From assembly GCA_002319885.1 (NCBI GenBank), contig DCFT01000064.1, positions 1-5,653 on the forward strand: a stretch of DNA of 5,653 nt, read 5' to 3'. Position 1 is the stretch's first letter; each line of letters starts with the position of its first letter. The translations under genes were made by a program, and so were the position numbers. This stretch comes from Bacteroidales bacterium UBA1797 (GTDB lineage Bacteria > Bacteroidota > Bacteroidia > Bacteroidales > VadinHA17). The notes under the pieces are model-generated. The model made no database searches and was not told where the DNA came from. It saw only the letters and a program-made list of their open reading frames with translations. Shown here piece after piece: positions 1 to 5,653 of this stretch.

Positions 1-563
1 GAGAAGTTGATTCCCAGTTTTTCTTGTGTTCTTACTGATTCAAACTGTGCTGTCGGATAGTCAAAAGAGTTATATTCCATAATAATAAGTTTATTTCTGT
101 CTTTCATTTCCTTAAGAAGCAGAAAGTCGTTATTATTAAGTCCACCATAAATTTTCCTCGATTTGCGGCTTTTGTTTATTCCTCTGAACCAGTCGTTAAA
201 GAATACTCCATAGGTATCGGTAAAATAAATAGCATCATTTTTTTCAGCAAGGCCAATGATATCAGTGAGCCTATAATCATTTCTGTCCCATTTTTTTTCG
301 CGCAGAGGACGTTGAGGATAAAATCCATAATAGTCCTTTTTGTAGGAATAACTTCTATTACTTTCTTTTTTCACGAATCGTTCATGGGTAAGTATCCAGC
401 TAAACGGCTTATGATGTTCACGTTCCAGTGTAGGGACAGTCTTGTCAACTATAATTATATCCAGAGGCTTTTTTATTTCAGCACTCCATCGGACCAGATT
501 AATTACAGGCAGGGCAATAATTATTGCCAGAATGATAATTACAATAAGCAGAGTTTTTTTCAT
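1..563 (-). CDS. Uncharacterised membrane-anchored protein, N-terminal part (runs off left edge)
   Basis: The minus-strand frame is open from an ATG at 563-561 to the window edge: 187 codons with no stop, and no C-terminus in view. Residues 1-23 are a lysine-started, Ile/Leu-rich hydrophobic segment (MKKTLLIVIIILAIIIALPV), read as an uncleaved membrane anchor or signal peptide with the rest outside the cytoplasm. The soluble part begins with a beta-strand-like stretch (DIIIVDKTVP, 35-44), followed by a basic and aromatic region with KDYYGFYP (76-83), then DAIYFTDTYGVF (110-121), IYGGL (138-142) and KLIIMEYNSFDYPT (158-171). These alternating hydrophobic strands suggest an alpha/beta fold, perhaps glutamine-amidotransferase-like, but I see no catalytic triad in the visible part. 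I recall similar unnamed proteins in Bacteroidota with the DTYGV, IYGGL and E-N-S/T-F-PT pattern, but I cannot name a function. It lies 149 bases downstream of ggt on the same strand. No Shine-Dalgarno sequence precedes the start. The reading frame is well supported; the function is unknown. Confidence 0.8.
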   Translation of the reverse strand, partial: MKKTLLIVIIILAIIIALPVINLVRWSAEIKKPLDIIIVDKTVPTLEREHHKPFSWILTHERFVKKESNRSYSYKKDYYGFYPQRPLREKKWDRNDYRLTDIIGLAEKNDAIYFTDTYGVFFNDWFRGINKSRKSRKIYGGLNNNDFLLLKEMKDRNKLIIMEYNSFDYPTAQFESVRTQEKLGINF

Positions 564-586
564 AACTGAATATATCTGAATGTATT

Positions 587-594
587 CAAATGCA
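587..594 (-). promoter_or_regulatory. Possible -7 box for the left-edge gene
   Basis: Read on the minus strand this is TGCATTTG, matching seven of eight positions of the Bacteroidota -7 consensus TAnnTTTG. It ends 23 bases before the ATG at 563. A weak TTTC about 22 bases further upstream might serve as the -33 element. The region is very AT-rich, so chance matches are likely. If real, the gene has its own promoter in the gap after ggt. Confidence 0.2.
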
Positions 595-712
595 ATAATT
601 ACGACCTGATTATTTCGAAAATATCAATTAAATTGTTAAAAGTATTAATTTATTTTTTTTAAATAAAATAAATCTGAGGCAATTTAGTAAAAAATATTGA
701 ACCGCAAAACAG

Positions 713-2419
713 TTAGTACCCGCAGGATGAATTATTCCCTCTTTTGTCAGCGCCTCCGGCTTTTTTCCCTCCCGGAAGTATCAAAATGGCGTTTATGCTG
801 CCTATTGAGGCACGCTCCTTTAAGATATGCCCCATGTCCTCCAGCTCAGACAGAGTAAGGCTGTCAATTGCATTTTTTTCATAGCTGATCCAATCGGGCA
901 ACCATTGATGATGAAATCGTCCTGCGTCAACTGCCTGTTCAATGTTCATATTGTAATCGAGCACATTAATAATTACCTGGAAAACAGTTGTTGGGATTGT
1001 TGATCCTCCCGGAGTTCCTAATACTAGCAGGAGTTTTCCGTCTTTTTCCAGTATCGCCGGTGTCATTGAACTCAGCATTCTTTTCCCCGGTTTTACGGAA
1101 TTGGCTTCCCCGCCTACAAGTCCGTACATATTCGGTACACCGGGTTTCACCGAGAAATCATCCATTTCGTTATTTAATAAAAAGCCGGCGCTGTCAACAA
1201 CTATGCTGTTTCCGAAGGTATTGTTTAGGGTAGTGGTTGTTGATACTGCATTACCCTGGGCATCAACAACTGAATAATGAGTCGTTTGCTCACTTGTATA
1301 CCCTTCAGGGAAACCTGGCCTTATTTCCTGTGATGATGAAGCTTTCTTCTCATCGAAAGTTCTCATACGTTCTGATAGATAATTTGTACTTAATAGCTGA
1401 TCAACAGGAATTTTGATGAAGTCAGGGTCACCAAGGTATTGAGAACGGTCAGCAAAGGCCCTTCTTTCAGCTTCTGTGATAAGATGAATAGCCTGTACAG
1501 AAAGGAAACCCCAATGACTTAACGGATATGGTTCCGTCATCTTCAAAAGCTGTATCAGAGTTACTCCTCCACTTGACGGAGGAGGTACAGTAATTATATG
1601 ATATCCTTTATAATCGGCAGTGAGCGGCAACCTGAGAACAGCCTTGTATTCTTTTAAATCCTGTTCTGAGACAATTCCATTACCTTTTTTCATCGCTCCG
1701 ATCAGTAAACCGGCAGTTCTTCCTGAATAGAATCCCTCGCGGCCATAATCGCGTATTCTCTTAAGAGTCTCCGCCAGGTCATTCTGCACAAGGGTGTCGC
1801 CATCTTTCCATAATGAATCTTTTACAAATGCAGGTCTGAAAGTGTTTCTCTCTATGAATGAAAGCTTGTTTACATTAAGATCGTCTGCTTGTTTCTTCGT
1901 TACGGCGAATCCTTTTTCAGCAAGGTCGATAGCGGGTTGTATTACTTCTTTAAATGGTAATTTGCCATATTTCGAGTGTGCAGTTATCATCCCGGCCACC
2001 GATCCGGGTACGCCGCTCGCCAGATACGTATCGGTGCTCATCCCATCTGAAACATTTCCGGATTTATCAAGATACATGTCGCGTGATGCATTACCAGGAG
2101 CTTTTTCCCTGTAGTCAATAACTACTGATTTACCATCATTTGTTCTTATAAGCATAAATCCGCCACCGCCTATATTTCCGGCTTCAGGGTAACATACAGC
2201 CAGCGCAAATCCAGTTGCAACGGCTGCATCAACAGCATTTCCCCCCTTCTGAAGGATAAGGGCACCTATCCTTGAACTCTGGGGATGCGCTGAGACAACC
2301 ATTCCGCTGTCGGTTATAATATTCTTGCCTTCAATGATTTTTATTTTCTCATTGCCGGTCTTCATTGTACAAGATGTAACGAAGCTCAAACTTAAAATAA
2401 TGTAAATAGACTTGTTCAT
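713..2419 (-). CDS. ggt: Gamma-glutamyltransferase (GGT), lipoprotein form
   Basis: GGT cleaves gamma-glutamyl bonds, as in glutathione, releasing glutamate or transferring the glutamyl group to amino acids or peptides. The 568-residue product is close to the E. coli enzyme (about 580). Residues 1-17 form a lipoprotein signal ending in V-T-S-C, so Cys17 is probably lipidated and the enzyme exported and membrane-bound. The large-subunit region (about 30-378) contains DYREKAP (102-108), whose Arg104 corresponds to the glutamate carboxylate-binding arginine. The family's autoprocessing nucleophile is Thr379 in TTHYSVVD; cleavage before it would give a small subunit of 190 residues. By a constant offset from E. 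coli GGT, Asn399, Asp421, Ser450/Ser451 and Gly471/Gly472 match the substrate-binding residues, Glu418 replaces Gln430, and PGVPNMYGLVGG (426-437) is the lid loop with Tyr432. The C-terminus GGADKRGNNSSCGY matches the usual family ending. All key residues are present, so an active enzyme is expected. No Shine-Dalgarno is seen; the start is set by the signal peptide. The preferred substrate is not known. Confidence 0.97.
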   Translation of the reverse strand: MNKSIYIILSLSFVTSCTMKTGNEKIKIIEGKNIITDSGMVVSAHPQSSRIGALILQKGGNAVDAAVATGFALAVCYPEAGNIGGGGFMLIRTNDGKSVVIDYREKAPGNASRDMYLDKSGNVSDGMSTDTYLASGVPGSVAGMITAHSKYGKLPFKEVIQPAIDLAEKGFAVTKKQADDLNVNKLSFIERNTFRPAFVKDSLWKDGDTLVQNDLAETLKRIRDYGREGFYSGRTAGLLIGAMKKGNGIVSEQDLKEYKAVLRLPLTADYKGYHIITVPPPSSGGVTLIQLLKMTEPYPLSHWGFLSVQAIHLITEAERRAFADRSQYLGDPDFIKIPVDQLLSTNYLSERMRTFDEKKASSSQEIRPGFPEGYTSEQTTHYSVVDAQGNAVSTTTTLNNTFGNSIVVDSAGFLLNNEMDDFSVKPGVPNMYGLVGGEANSVKPGKRMLSSMTPAILEKDGKLLLVLGTPGGSTIPTTVFQVIINVLDYNMNIEQAVDAGRFHHQWLPDWISYEKNAIDSLTLSELEDMGHILKERASIGSINAILILPGGKKAGGADKRGNNSSCGY

Positions 2420-2551
2420 TGGTGTTCAGGTTAATTCTTAAATTGCCCGGTTGTAGCTGTTTCAATAGTATTATTATACAATTATACCAATAAACCCACT
2501 AATATTAAAGGTGTCAGGCACAAAATCTGTGAGAACAAAAATTGTTTTTAT

Positions 2552-2559
2552 TACTTTTA
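2552..2559 (+). promoter_or_regulatory. Probable -7 box upstream of rarA
   Basis: TACTTTTA matches seven of eight positions of the Bacteroidota TAnnTTTG -7 element and ends 13 bases before the first rarA ATG. That placement implies a very short leader. No convincing TTTG-type -33 element lies at the usual spacing, which lowers confidence. The box sits in the 153-base divergent region between ggt and rarA. I could not find an equally good box for ggt on the other strand; TATAATTG (2486-2479, minus) is the nearest candidate. Confidence 0.35.
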
Positions 2560-2572
2560 CACAAACATTTTA

Positions 2573-3883
2573 ATGATGCTGGCGAATCAACCTCTTGCTG
2601 AAAGACTAAGACCCAAAGAACTCAGTGAGTTTTGCGGACAGGAACATCTGGTAGGCAAAAATGCAGTTCTGAGGAAGGTTATTGAATCGGGAAATATCCC
2701 TTCGTTTATATTATGGGGGCCGCCTGGAGTAGGAAAGACAACACTTGCCGGAATAATTGCGAATACGCTTAAACGGCCATTTTTCCATCTTAGTGCTGTC
2801 CATTCAGGGGTCAAGGATGTCAGGGATACAATTGAAAAAGCAAAAAGCCAGCAGTTCTTTAACCAGCCTAACCCGATCCTTTTTATTGATGAAATACACC
2901 GGTTTAACAAATCCCAGCAGGATTCCCTTCTGAGCGCTGTGGAACAGGGAGTAATAACCCTGATCGGGGCAACCACCGAGAATCCTTCTTTTGAGGTAAT
3001 ATCACCACTCCTGTCGCGGTGCCAGGTTTATGTGATGAAACCATTAACCGAGGAAGAGCTGATACTCTTATTGGAAAAAGCTCTGAAAAAAGACACTTAC
3101 CTTGCTGCTTATAAAATAGAAATCGCAGAACATGAGGCTCTTATACGTATCTCAGGTGGTGATGCAAGAAAATTGTATAATGCTCTTGAGCTTGTAGTGA
3201 GCTCTGAGGCTGATGCATCAACTGATGAAAAGATCATCATTAATAATGAGATGGTTTTAAAGCATATACAGAAAAATCTTGCGATGTACGACAAGAATGG
3301 GGAACAGCATTATGATATTATCTCTGCATTTATAAAATCGCTCAGGGGAAGCGATCCAAATGCTGCGGTTTACTGGCTTGCCCGCATGGTTGAAGGCGGA
3401 GAAGATCCGAAATTCATAGCAAGAAGGATGCTAATCCTTGCTGCTGAAGATATAGGAATAGCCAATCCAAATGCCCTGCTTCTTGCACAGGCCTGTTTTG
3501 AAGCTGTAAATGTAATAGGATGGCCGGAATCGCGAATTATATTGTCCGAAGCCGCTATCTATCTTGCAACTTCCCCTAAGAGCAACTCATCGTATCTGGC
3601 AATTGATGAAGCTATTGCAGCCGTTAAATCTGAAGGTGATCTGCCTGTCCCTCTGAATATCAGGAATGCACCCACTAACCTTATGAAAAATCTGGGTTAC
3701 GGAAAAGATTATAAATATGCACACAGCTATGCAGGAAATTTTGTCGCTGATAATTTTCTCCCAGAGAAGATAAAGGGAACTGTTTTTTATAATCCCGGAG
3801 TAAATTCTAAAGAAGAAGAGGTGAGGAAAAGACTATCTGTTATGTGGAAAGATATTTACAATTATGATAAAAAACAGGTTTGA
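2573..3883 (+). CDS. rarA: Replication-associated recombination protein A (RarA/MgsA), AAA+ ATPase
   Basis: RarA is a cytoplasmic tetrameric AAA+ ATPase, related to clamp-loader subunits and RuvB, that acts at stalled replication forks and gaps with SSB. The 436 residues are near the E. coli length (447). Visible motifs in order: QPLAERLRP (6-14) at the start of the AAA+ module; Walker A GPPGVGKTT (49-57, Lys55); Walker B LFIDEIHRF (103-111, Asp106/Glu107) running into the family block NKSQQD (112-117); sensor 1 GATTENPSF (132-140); the arginine finger in SPLLSRC (Arg149); sensor 2 GGDARK (195-200, Arg199). The C-terminal helical tetramerisation domain follows from about 245, with SLRGSDPNAAVYWLARM (256-272), AEDIGIANP (291-299), PKSNSSY (335-341) and RNAPTNLMKNLGYG (364-377). 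Two adjacent ATGs (2573, 2576) are possible starts and differ by one residue; no Shine-Dalgarno sequence distinguishes them. No key residue is missing. The gene is divergent from ggt and 233 bases from kdsA. Confidence 0.97.
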   Translation: MMLANQPLAERLRPKELSEFCGQEHLVGKNAVLRKVIESGNIPSFILWGPPGVGKTTLAGIIANTLKRPFFHLSAVHSGVKDVRDTIEKAKSQQFFNQPNPILFIDEIHRFNKSQQDSLLSAVEQGVITLIGATTENPSFEVISPLLSRCQVYVMKPLTEEELILLLEKALKKDTYLAAYKIEIAEHEALIRISGGDARKLYNALELVVSSEADASTDEKIIINNEMVLKHIQKNLAMYDKNGEQHYDIISAFIKSLRGSDPNAAVYWLARMVEGGEDPKFIARRMLILAAEDIGIANPNALLLAQACFEAVNVIGWPESRIILSEAAIYLATSPKSNSSYLAIDEAIAAVKSEGDLPVPLNIRNAPTNLMKNLGYGKDYKYAHSYAGNFVADNFLPEKIKGTVFYNPGVNSKEEEVRKRLSVMWKDIYNYDKKQV

Positions 3884-3890
3884 AACCTGT
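3874..3890. terminator. Hairpin across the rarA stop codon, possible terminator
   Basis: Seven perfect base pairs (3874-3880 ACAGGTT with 3884-3890 AACCTGT) enclose a three-base loop that is the rarA TGA stop itself. On the plus strand no T-run follows, so it is not a classic intrinsic terminator for rarA. Read on the minus strand it is followed by five to six Ts (complement of 3869-3873/4), the intrinsic-terminator pattern for antisense transcription, yet no minus-strand gene lies to the right. The structure is clear; its role is inferred. Confidence 0.4.
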
Positions 3891-3913
3891 ATAAAAACAA
3901 AATTAAATCCATT

Positions 3914-4040
3914 AACCACAAAGATCTCAAAGGAAAAGTGCAAACCTGCCTGCCCTGCATACCGGTTGGGCTGTTGGCAGGGATCGCAAAGTACCTGCCG
4001 AACGATTTCGCTTTATGTCCTTCGCGACTGCTTTATGGTT
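3914..4040. repeat. Imperfect inverted-repeat element (REP/MITE-like) between rarA and kdsA
   Basis: The outer ends AACCACAAAG (3914-3923) and CTTTATGGTT (4031-4040) are inverted copies with nine of ten matches. Pairing continues inward with gaps: left-arm CAAAGGA (3928-3934) faces the right-arm TGTCCTTCG (4016-4024), and left-arm AAAG/CAAA (3935-3944) faces TTTCGCTTT (4006-4014). The arms are built from short AAAG-containing units spaced about six to ten bases apart. The centre has a second GC-richer inverted motif, CCTGCCTGCCC (3945-3955) against GGCAGGG (3976-3982). The GC-rich centre stands out from the AT-rich surroundings. It has no coding logic. I recall similar AACCACAAAG...CTTTGTGGTT elements dispersed between genes in Bacteroidota genomes; this is memory, not a search. 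It may fold in RNA and affect the rarA 3' end or read-through to kdsA. Confidence 0.6.
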
Positions 4041-4101
4041 TCAGTTTTTAAATGAACTGCTCAGAAAAACAGCGCTTTATTCTTTTTATAAATTATTTTT
4101 A

Positions 4102-4109
4102 TAACTTTG
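4102..4109 (+). promoter_or_regulatory. -7 promoter box of kdsA (TAnnTTTG)
   Basis: TAACTTTG is a perfect match to the Bacteroidota -7 consensus and ends seven bases before the kdsA ATG at 4117. The usual start point a few bases downstream of this box would give an almost leaderless mRNA. A TTTA at 4076-4079 or the T-run at 4083-4087 could act as the -33 element, neither at ideal spacing. This supports transcription of kdsA independently of rarA, probably including the following LolA-like gene. Confidence 0.55.
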
Positions 4110-4116
4110 TTTAAAT

Positions 4117-4950
4117 ATGTCAAAAGCTGTAATGGATATCCCCGGGATAAATTTTTCAGAATCTGGCAATTTCCTGCTGATTGCAGGGCCATGTGTGGTT
4201 GAGAGTGAGGAAATTGTATTTGAAACAGCCGGTCATCTGAAAAGTCTATCGGAAAAATACCAGATTCCTTTCATTTTTAAGTCATCCTATAGAAAAGCCA
4301 ACAGGTCAAGGGGCGATTCATTCACAGGAATCGGAGATATAAAAGCTCTTAAAATACTCGAGGAAGTACGGAAACGTTATTCAGTTCCTGTCATTACCGA
4401 TATACATAATCCGAACGAAGCCGAAATAGCAGCCAGGTATGTTGATGTGCTGCAGATACCGGCATTTTTATGCAGACAGACCGATCTGCTTTCTGCAGCA
4501 GCCATTACCGGGAAATGGATTAATATTAAGAAAGGCCAGTTTCTATCAGGATCATCAATGAAGTTTGCCGTTGAAAAGGTCAGGGAATCAGGCAATGACA
4601 AAATAATGCTGACTGACCGTGGCAATATGTATGGTTATCAGGATATTGTTGTTGATTTCAGGAATATCCCGGAGATGAAACAGATTGGTGTGCCGGTTAT
4701 CATGGACATTACTCATTCTTTGCAACAACCCAACCAGGAAAAAGGTGTGTCGGGAGGAAGACCTGAAATGATAGAGACATTGGGGAAGGCCGCAATAAGT
4801 GTTGGTGCCGATGGTATTTTTATTGAAACTCATCCTGACCCTTCGGTTGCCAAATCAGATGGGGCAAATATGCTAAAACTCTCAGGCATGGATGATCTAC
4901 TGCGCAAGCTCACTGCATTGAGAAAAACGATAAATTCATTTAATAATTAA
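4117..4950 (+). CDS. kdsA: 3-deoxy-8-phosphooctulonate synthase (KDO-8-P synthase), class II
   Basis: KdsA condenses phosphoenolpyruvate with D-arabinose 5-phosphate to KDO-8-phosphate in the cytoplasm, the committed step towards KDO of the lipopolysaccharide inner core. The 277 residues fit the family (E. coli 284) and form a single TIM-barrel. Diagnostic motifs are IAGPCVVES (22-30), KANRS (60-64; DAHP synthases differ here), QIPAFLCRQTDLL (113-125), IKKGQF (137-142), DRG (167-169), DITHSLQ (197-203), SGGRPEM (212-218) and FIETHPDP (235-242). Cys26, His200, Glu237 and Asp248 line up at a constant offset of 15 with the metal ligands Cys11, His185, Glu222 and Asp233 of the Aquifex aeolicus enzyme. 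The E. coli-type enzyme has Asn instead of Cys and CDGPSA instead of SDGANM, so this is the metal-dependent class. The ATG at 4117 directly follows a perfect -7 box; no Shine-Dalgarno sequence is seen. An LolA-like gene starts 17 bases after its stop. Confidence 0.97.
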   Translation: MSKAVMDIPGINFSESGNFLLIAGPCVVESEEIVFETAGHLKSLSEKYQIPFIFKSSYRKANRSRGDSFTGIGDIKALKILEEVRKRYSVPVITDIHNPNEAEIAARYVDVLQIPAFLCRQTDLLSAAAITGKWINIKKGQFLSGSSMKFAVEKVRESGNDKIMLTDRGNMYGYQDIVVDFRNIPEMKQIGVPVIMDITHSLQQPNQEKGVSGGRPEMIETLGKAAISVGADGIFIETHPDPSVAKSDGANMLKLSGMDDLLRKLTALRKTINSFNN

Positions 4951-4967
4951 ACTTTAATACCAATATT

Positions 4968-5653
4968 ATGAAAAAACTGATTTTTATAATGGCAGGTCTG
5001 ATCATTATGTCTGTCATTAATGCACAATCGCTCGATGAGATAGTAAAGAAATACACTGAAGCGAACAAACTGGATAATATTGCTAAACTCAAAACCATCA
5101 AGATCACAGCAAACCTGTCGATGATGGGAATGGACATGCCTATGGTTCTGTGGATGAAAAATCCTGATAAAATCAAGACAGTCACAACTTTCAATGGACA
5201 GGATATGATTCAGGTTTTCGATGGTGAAAAGGGGTATGTTGTCAGTCCAATGACAGGTTCGACTGATCCCGTTGAGATGACACCAGATCAGGTAAAACAG
5301 ACTCTCAGGAGCAGCATGTTCCAGAATTTTATTGCAAATTATTTCAAGAATGGTCAGCTTGCCCTGGCAGGTGAAGAGAACGTAAATGATAAACCTGCAT
5401 ACAAAATAAAAGCTACCGTTGAAGGAGGAACTGTTATTGACCTGTTTATTGACAAAGGCTCTTATTTCCTTGTAAAAACATCGACTACAACACAGGCTAA
5501 CGGCATGACAGTAGCTATGGATTCATATCCATCAGATTATACTGAGACCAATGGAATTATGTTCCCTATGAAAACAACTACTTCGGCTCAGGGAATGGAT
5601 ATACTTGTAAATTTCACAAAGATTGAAGTTGATGTTCCAATGGAAGATAGTCT
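4968..5653 (+). CDS. LolA-like outer membrane lipoprotein-sorting family protein (runs off right edge)
   Basis: The frame is open from the ATG at 4968 to the window end: 228 codons without a stop. Residues 1-19 are a Sec signal peptide (MKKLIFIMAGLIIMSVINA), with likely cleavage before Gln20, so the mature protein is periplasmic or exported. The mature part starts with an amphipathic segment (SLDEIVKKYTEAN, 21-33) followed by a repeated beta-strand pattern: KTIKITANLSMMGMDMPMVL (42-61), a K-P-D-K turn, TTFNGQDMIQVFDGEKGYVV (73-92), then DKPAYKIKATVEGG (141-154) and DLFIDKGSYFLVKT (158-171). This half-barrel layout and the FDGEKGYVV block resemble LolA/LolB-fold proteins often annotated as outer membrane lipoprotein-sorting proteins in Bacteroidota. 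Many such proteins are not proven lipoprotein carriers, so no lolA symbol is given. Methionine is dense at 52-63 (seven of twelve residues). It lies 17 bases behind kdsA, with no promoter box between, suggesting co-transcription. About 228 residues are present, so only a short C-terminal piece is probably missing. Confidence 0.82.
   Translation, partial: MKKLIFIMAGLIIMSVINAQSLDEIVKKYTEANKLDNIAKLKTIKITANLSMMGMDMPMVLWMKNPDKIKTVTTFNGQDMIQVFDGEKGYVVSPMTGSTDPVEMTPDQVKQTLRSSMFQNFIANYFKNGQLALAGEENVNDKPAYKIKATVEGGTVIDLFIDKGSYFLVKTSTTTQANGMTVAMDSYPSDYTETNGIMFPMKTTTSAQGMDILVNFTKIEVDVPMEDS

Noticed and set aside
312..569. Plus-strand 85-codon frame at the left edge
   Set aside because: It lies antisense to the better-supported minus-strand gene with a signal anchor and strand-like blocks; the translation looks like low-complexity antisense sequence.
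649..667. AT-only inverted repeat TTTATTT/AAATAAA after ggt as a terminator
   Set aside because: The seven-pair stem is entirely A/T in a very AT-rich gap, so it is weak and expected by chance; no clear T-run follows on the ggt strand.
1794..2114. Plus-strand 106-codon frame inside ggt
   Set aside because: Antisense shadow of a fully conserved GGT coding region; no independent signal.
2509..2521. GGTGTCAGGCAC string upstream of rarA, reminiscent of short sequences seen near REP-associated transposases
   Set aside because: Only one short copy, no inverted partner of useful length, and no transposase in the window.
2587..2976. Minus-strand 129-codon frame inside rarA
   Set aside because: Antisense to the Walker A/B region of RarA; its composition follows from the conserved codons on the other strand.
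3864..4055. Plus-strand 63-codon frame overlapping the end of rarA and the intergenic region
   Set aside because: It is read straight through the palindromic repeat; its Cys-rich translation is what the repeat gives in any frame, and there is no start signal or recognisable domain.
4940..5194. Minus-strand 84-codon hydrophobic frame over the LolA-like gene start
   Set aside because: It is antisense to the signal peptide and the start of the exported protein; hydrophobicity arises from the complement of Asn/Lys/Asp codons.

Overview
The window looks like a piece of a Bacteroidota chromosome (probably Bacteroidales or a close relative). The reasons are an AT-rich base composition, start codons without recognisable Shine-Dalgarno sequences, Bacteroidota-type -7 boxes (TAnnTTTG) placed directly before starts, a class II (metal-dependent type) KdsA, and a leading lipoprotein signal on gamma-glutamyltransferase. 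The assignment rests on these features only, not on a database search.

Layout. Bases 1-563 (minus strand) hold the N-terminal 187 codons of an uncharacterised membrane-anchored protein that runs off the left edge. After a 149-base AT-rich gap comes a complete gamma-glutamyltransferase lipoprotein gene (713-2419, minus). The two leftward genes could be co-transcribed, although the gap is long enough for a separate promoter. A 153-base divergent intergenic region separates them from three rightward genes: rarA (2573-3883), kdsA (4117-4950) and an LolA-like periplasmic protein gene (4968-5653, open at the right edge). The 233 bases between rarA and kdsA carry a hairpin across the rarA stop codon, then an imperfect 127-base inverted-repeat element of REP/MITE-like character, then a perfect TAnnTTTG box eight bases before the kdsA start.

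How the genes relate. KdsA makes KDO-8-phosphate for the lipopolysaccharide inner core. The LolA-like gene follows it by 17 bases, so these two probably form one envelope-related transcription unit. RarA is a housekeeping replication-fork maintenance ATPase, and its neighbours appear functionally unrelated. The GGT degrades gamma-glutamyl compounds such as glutathione outside the cytoplasm. I see no phage, CRISPR, toxin-antitoxin, RNA gene or insertion-sequence transposase. This is mostly an ordinary core-genome region; the least explained items are the left-edge protein and the repeat element.
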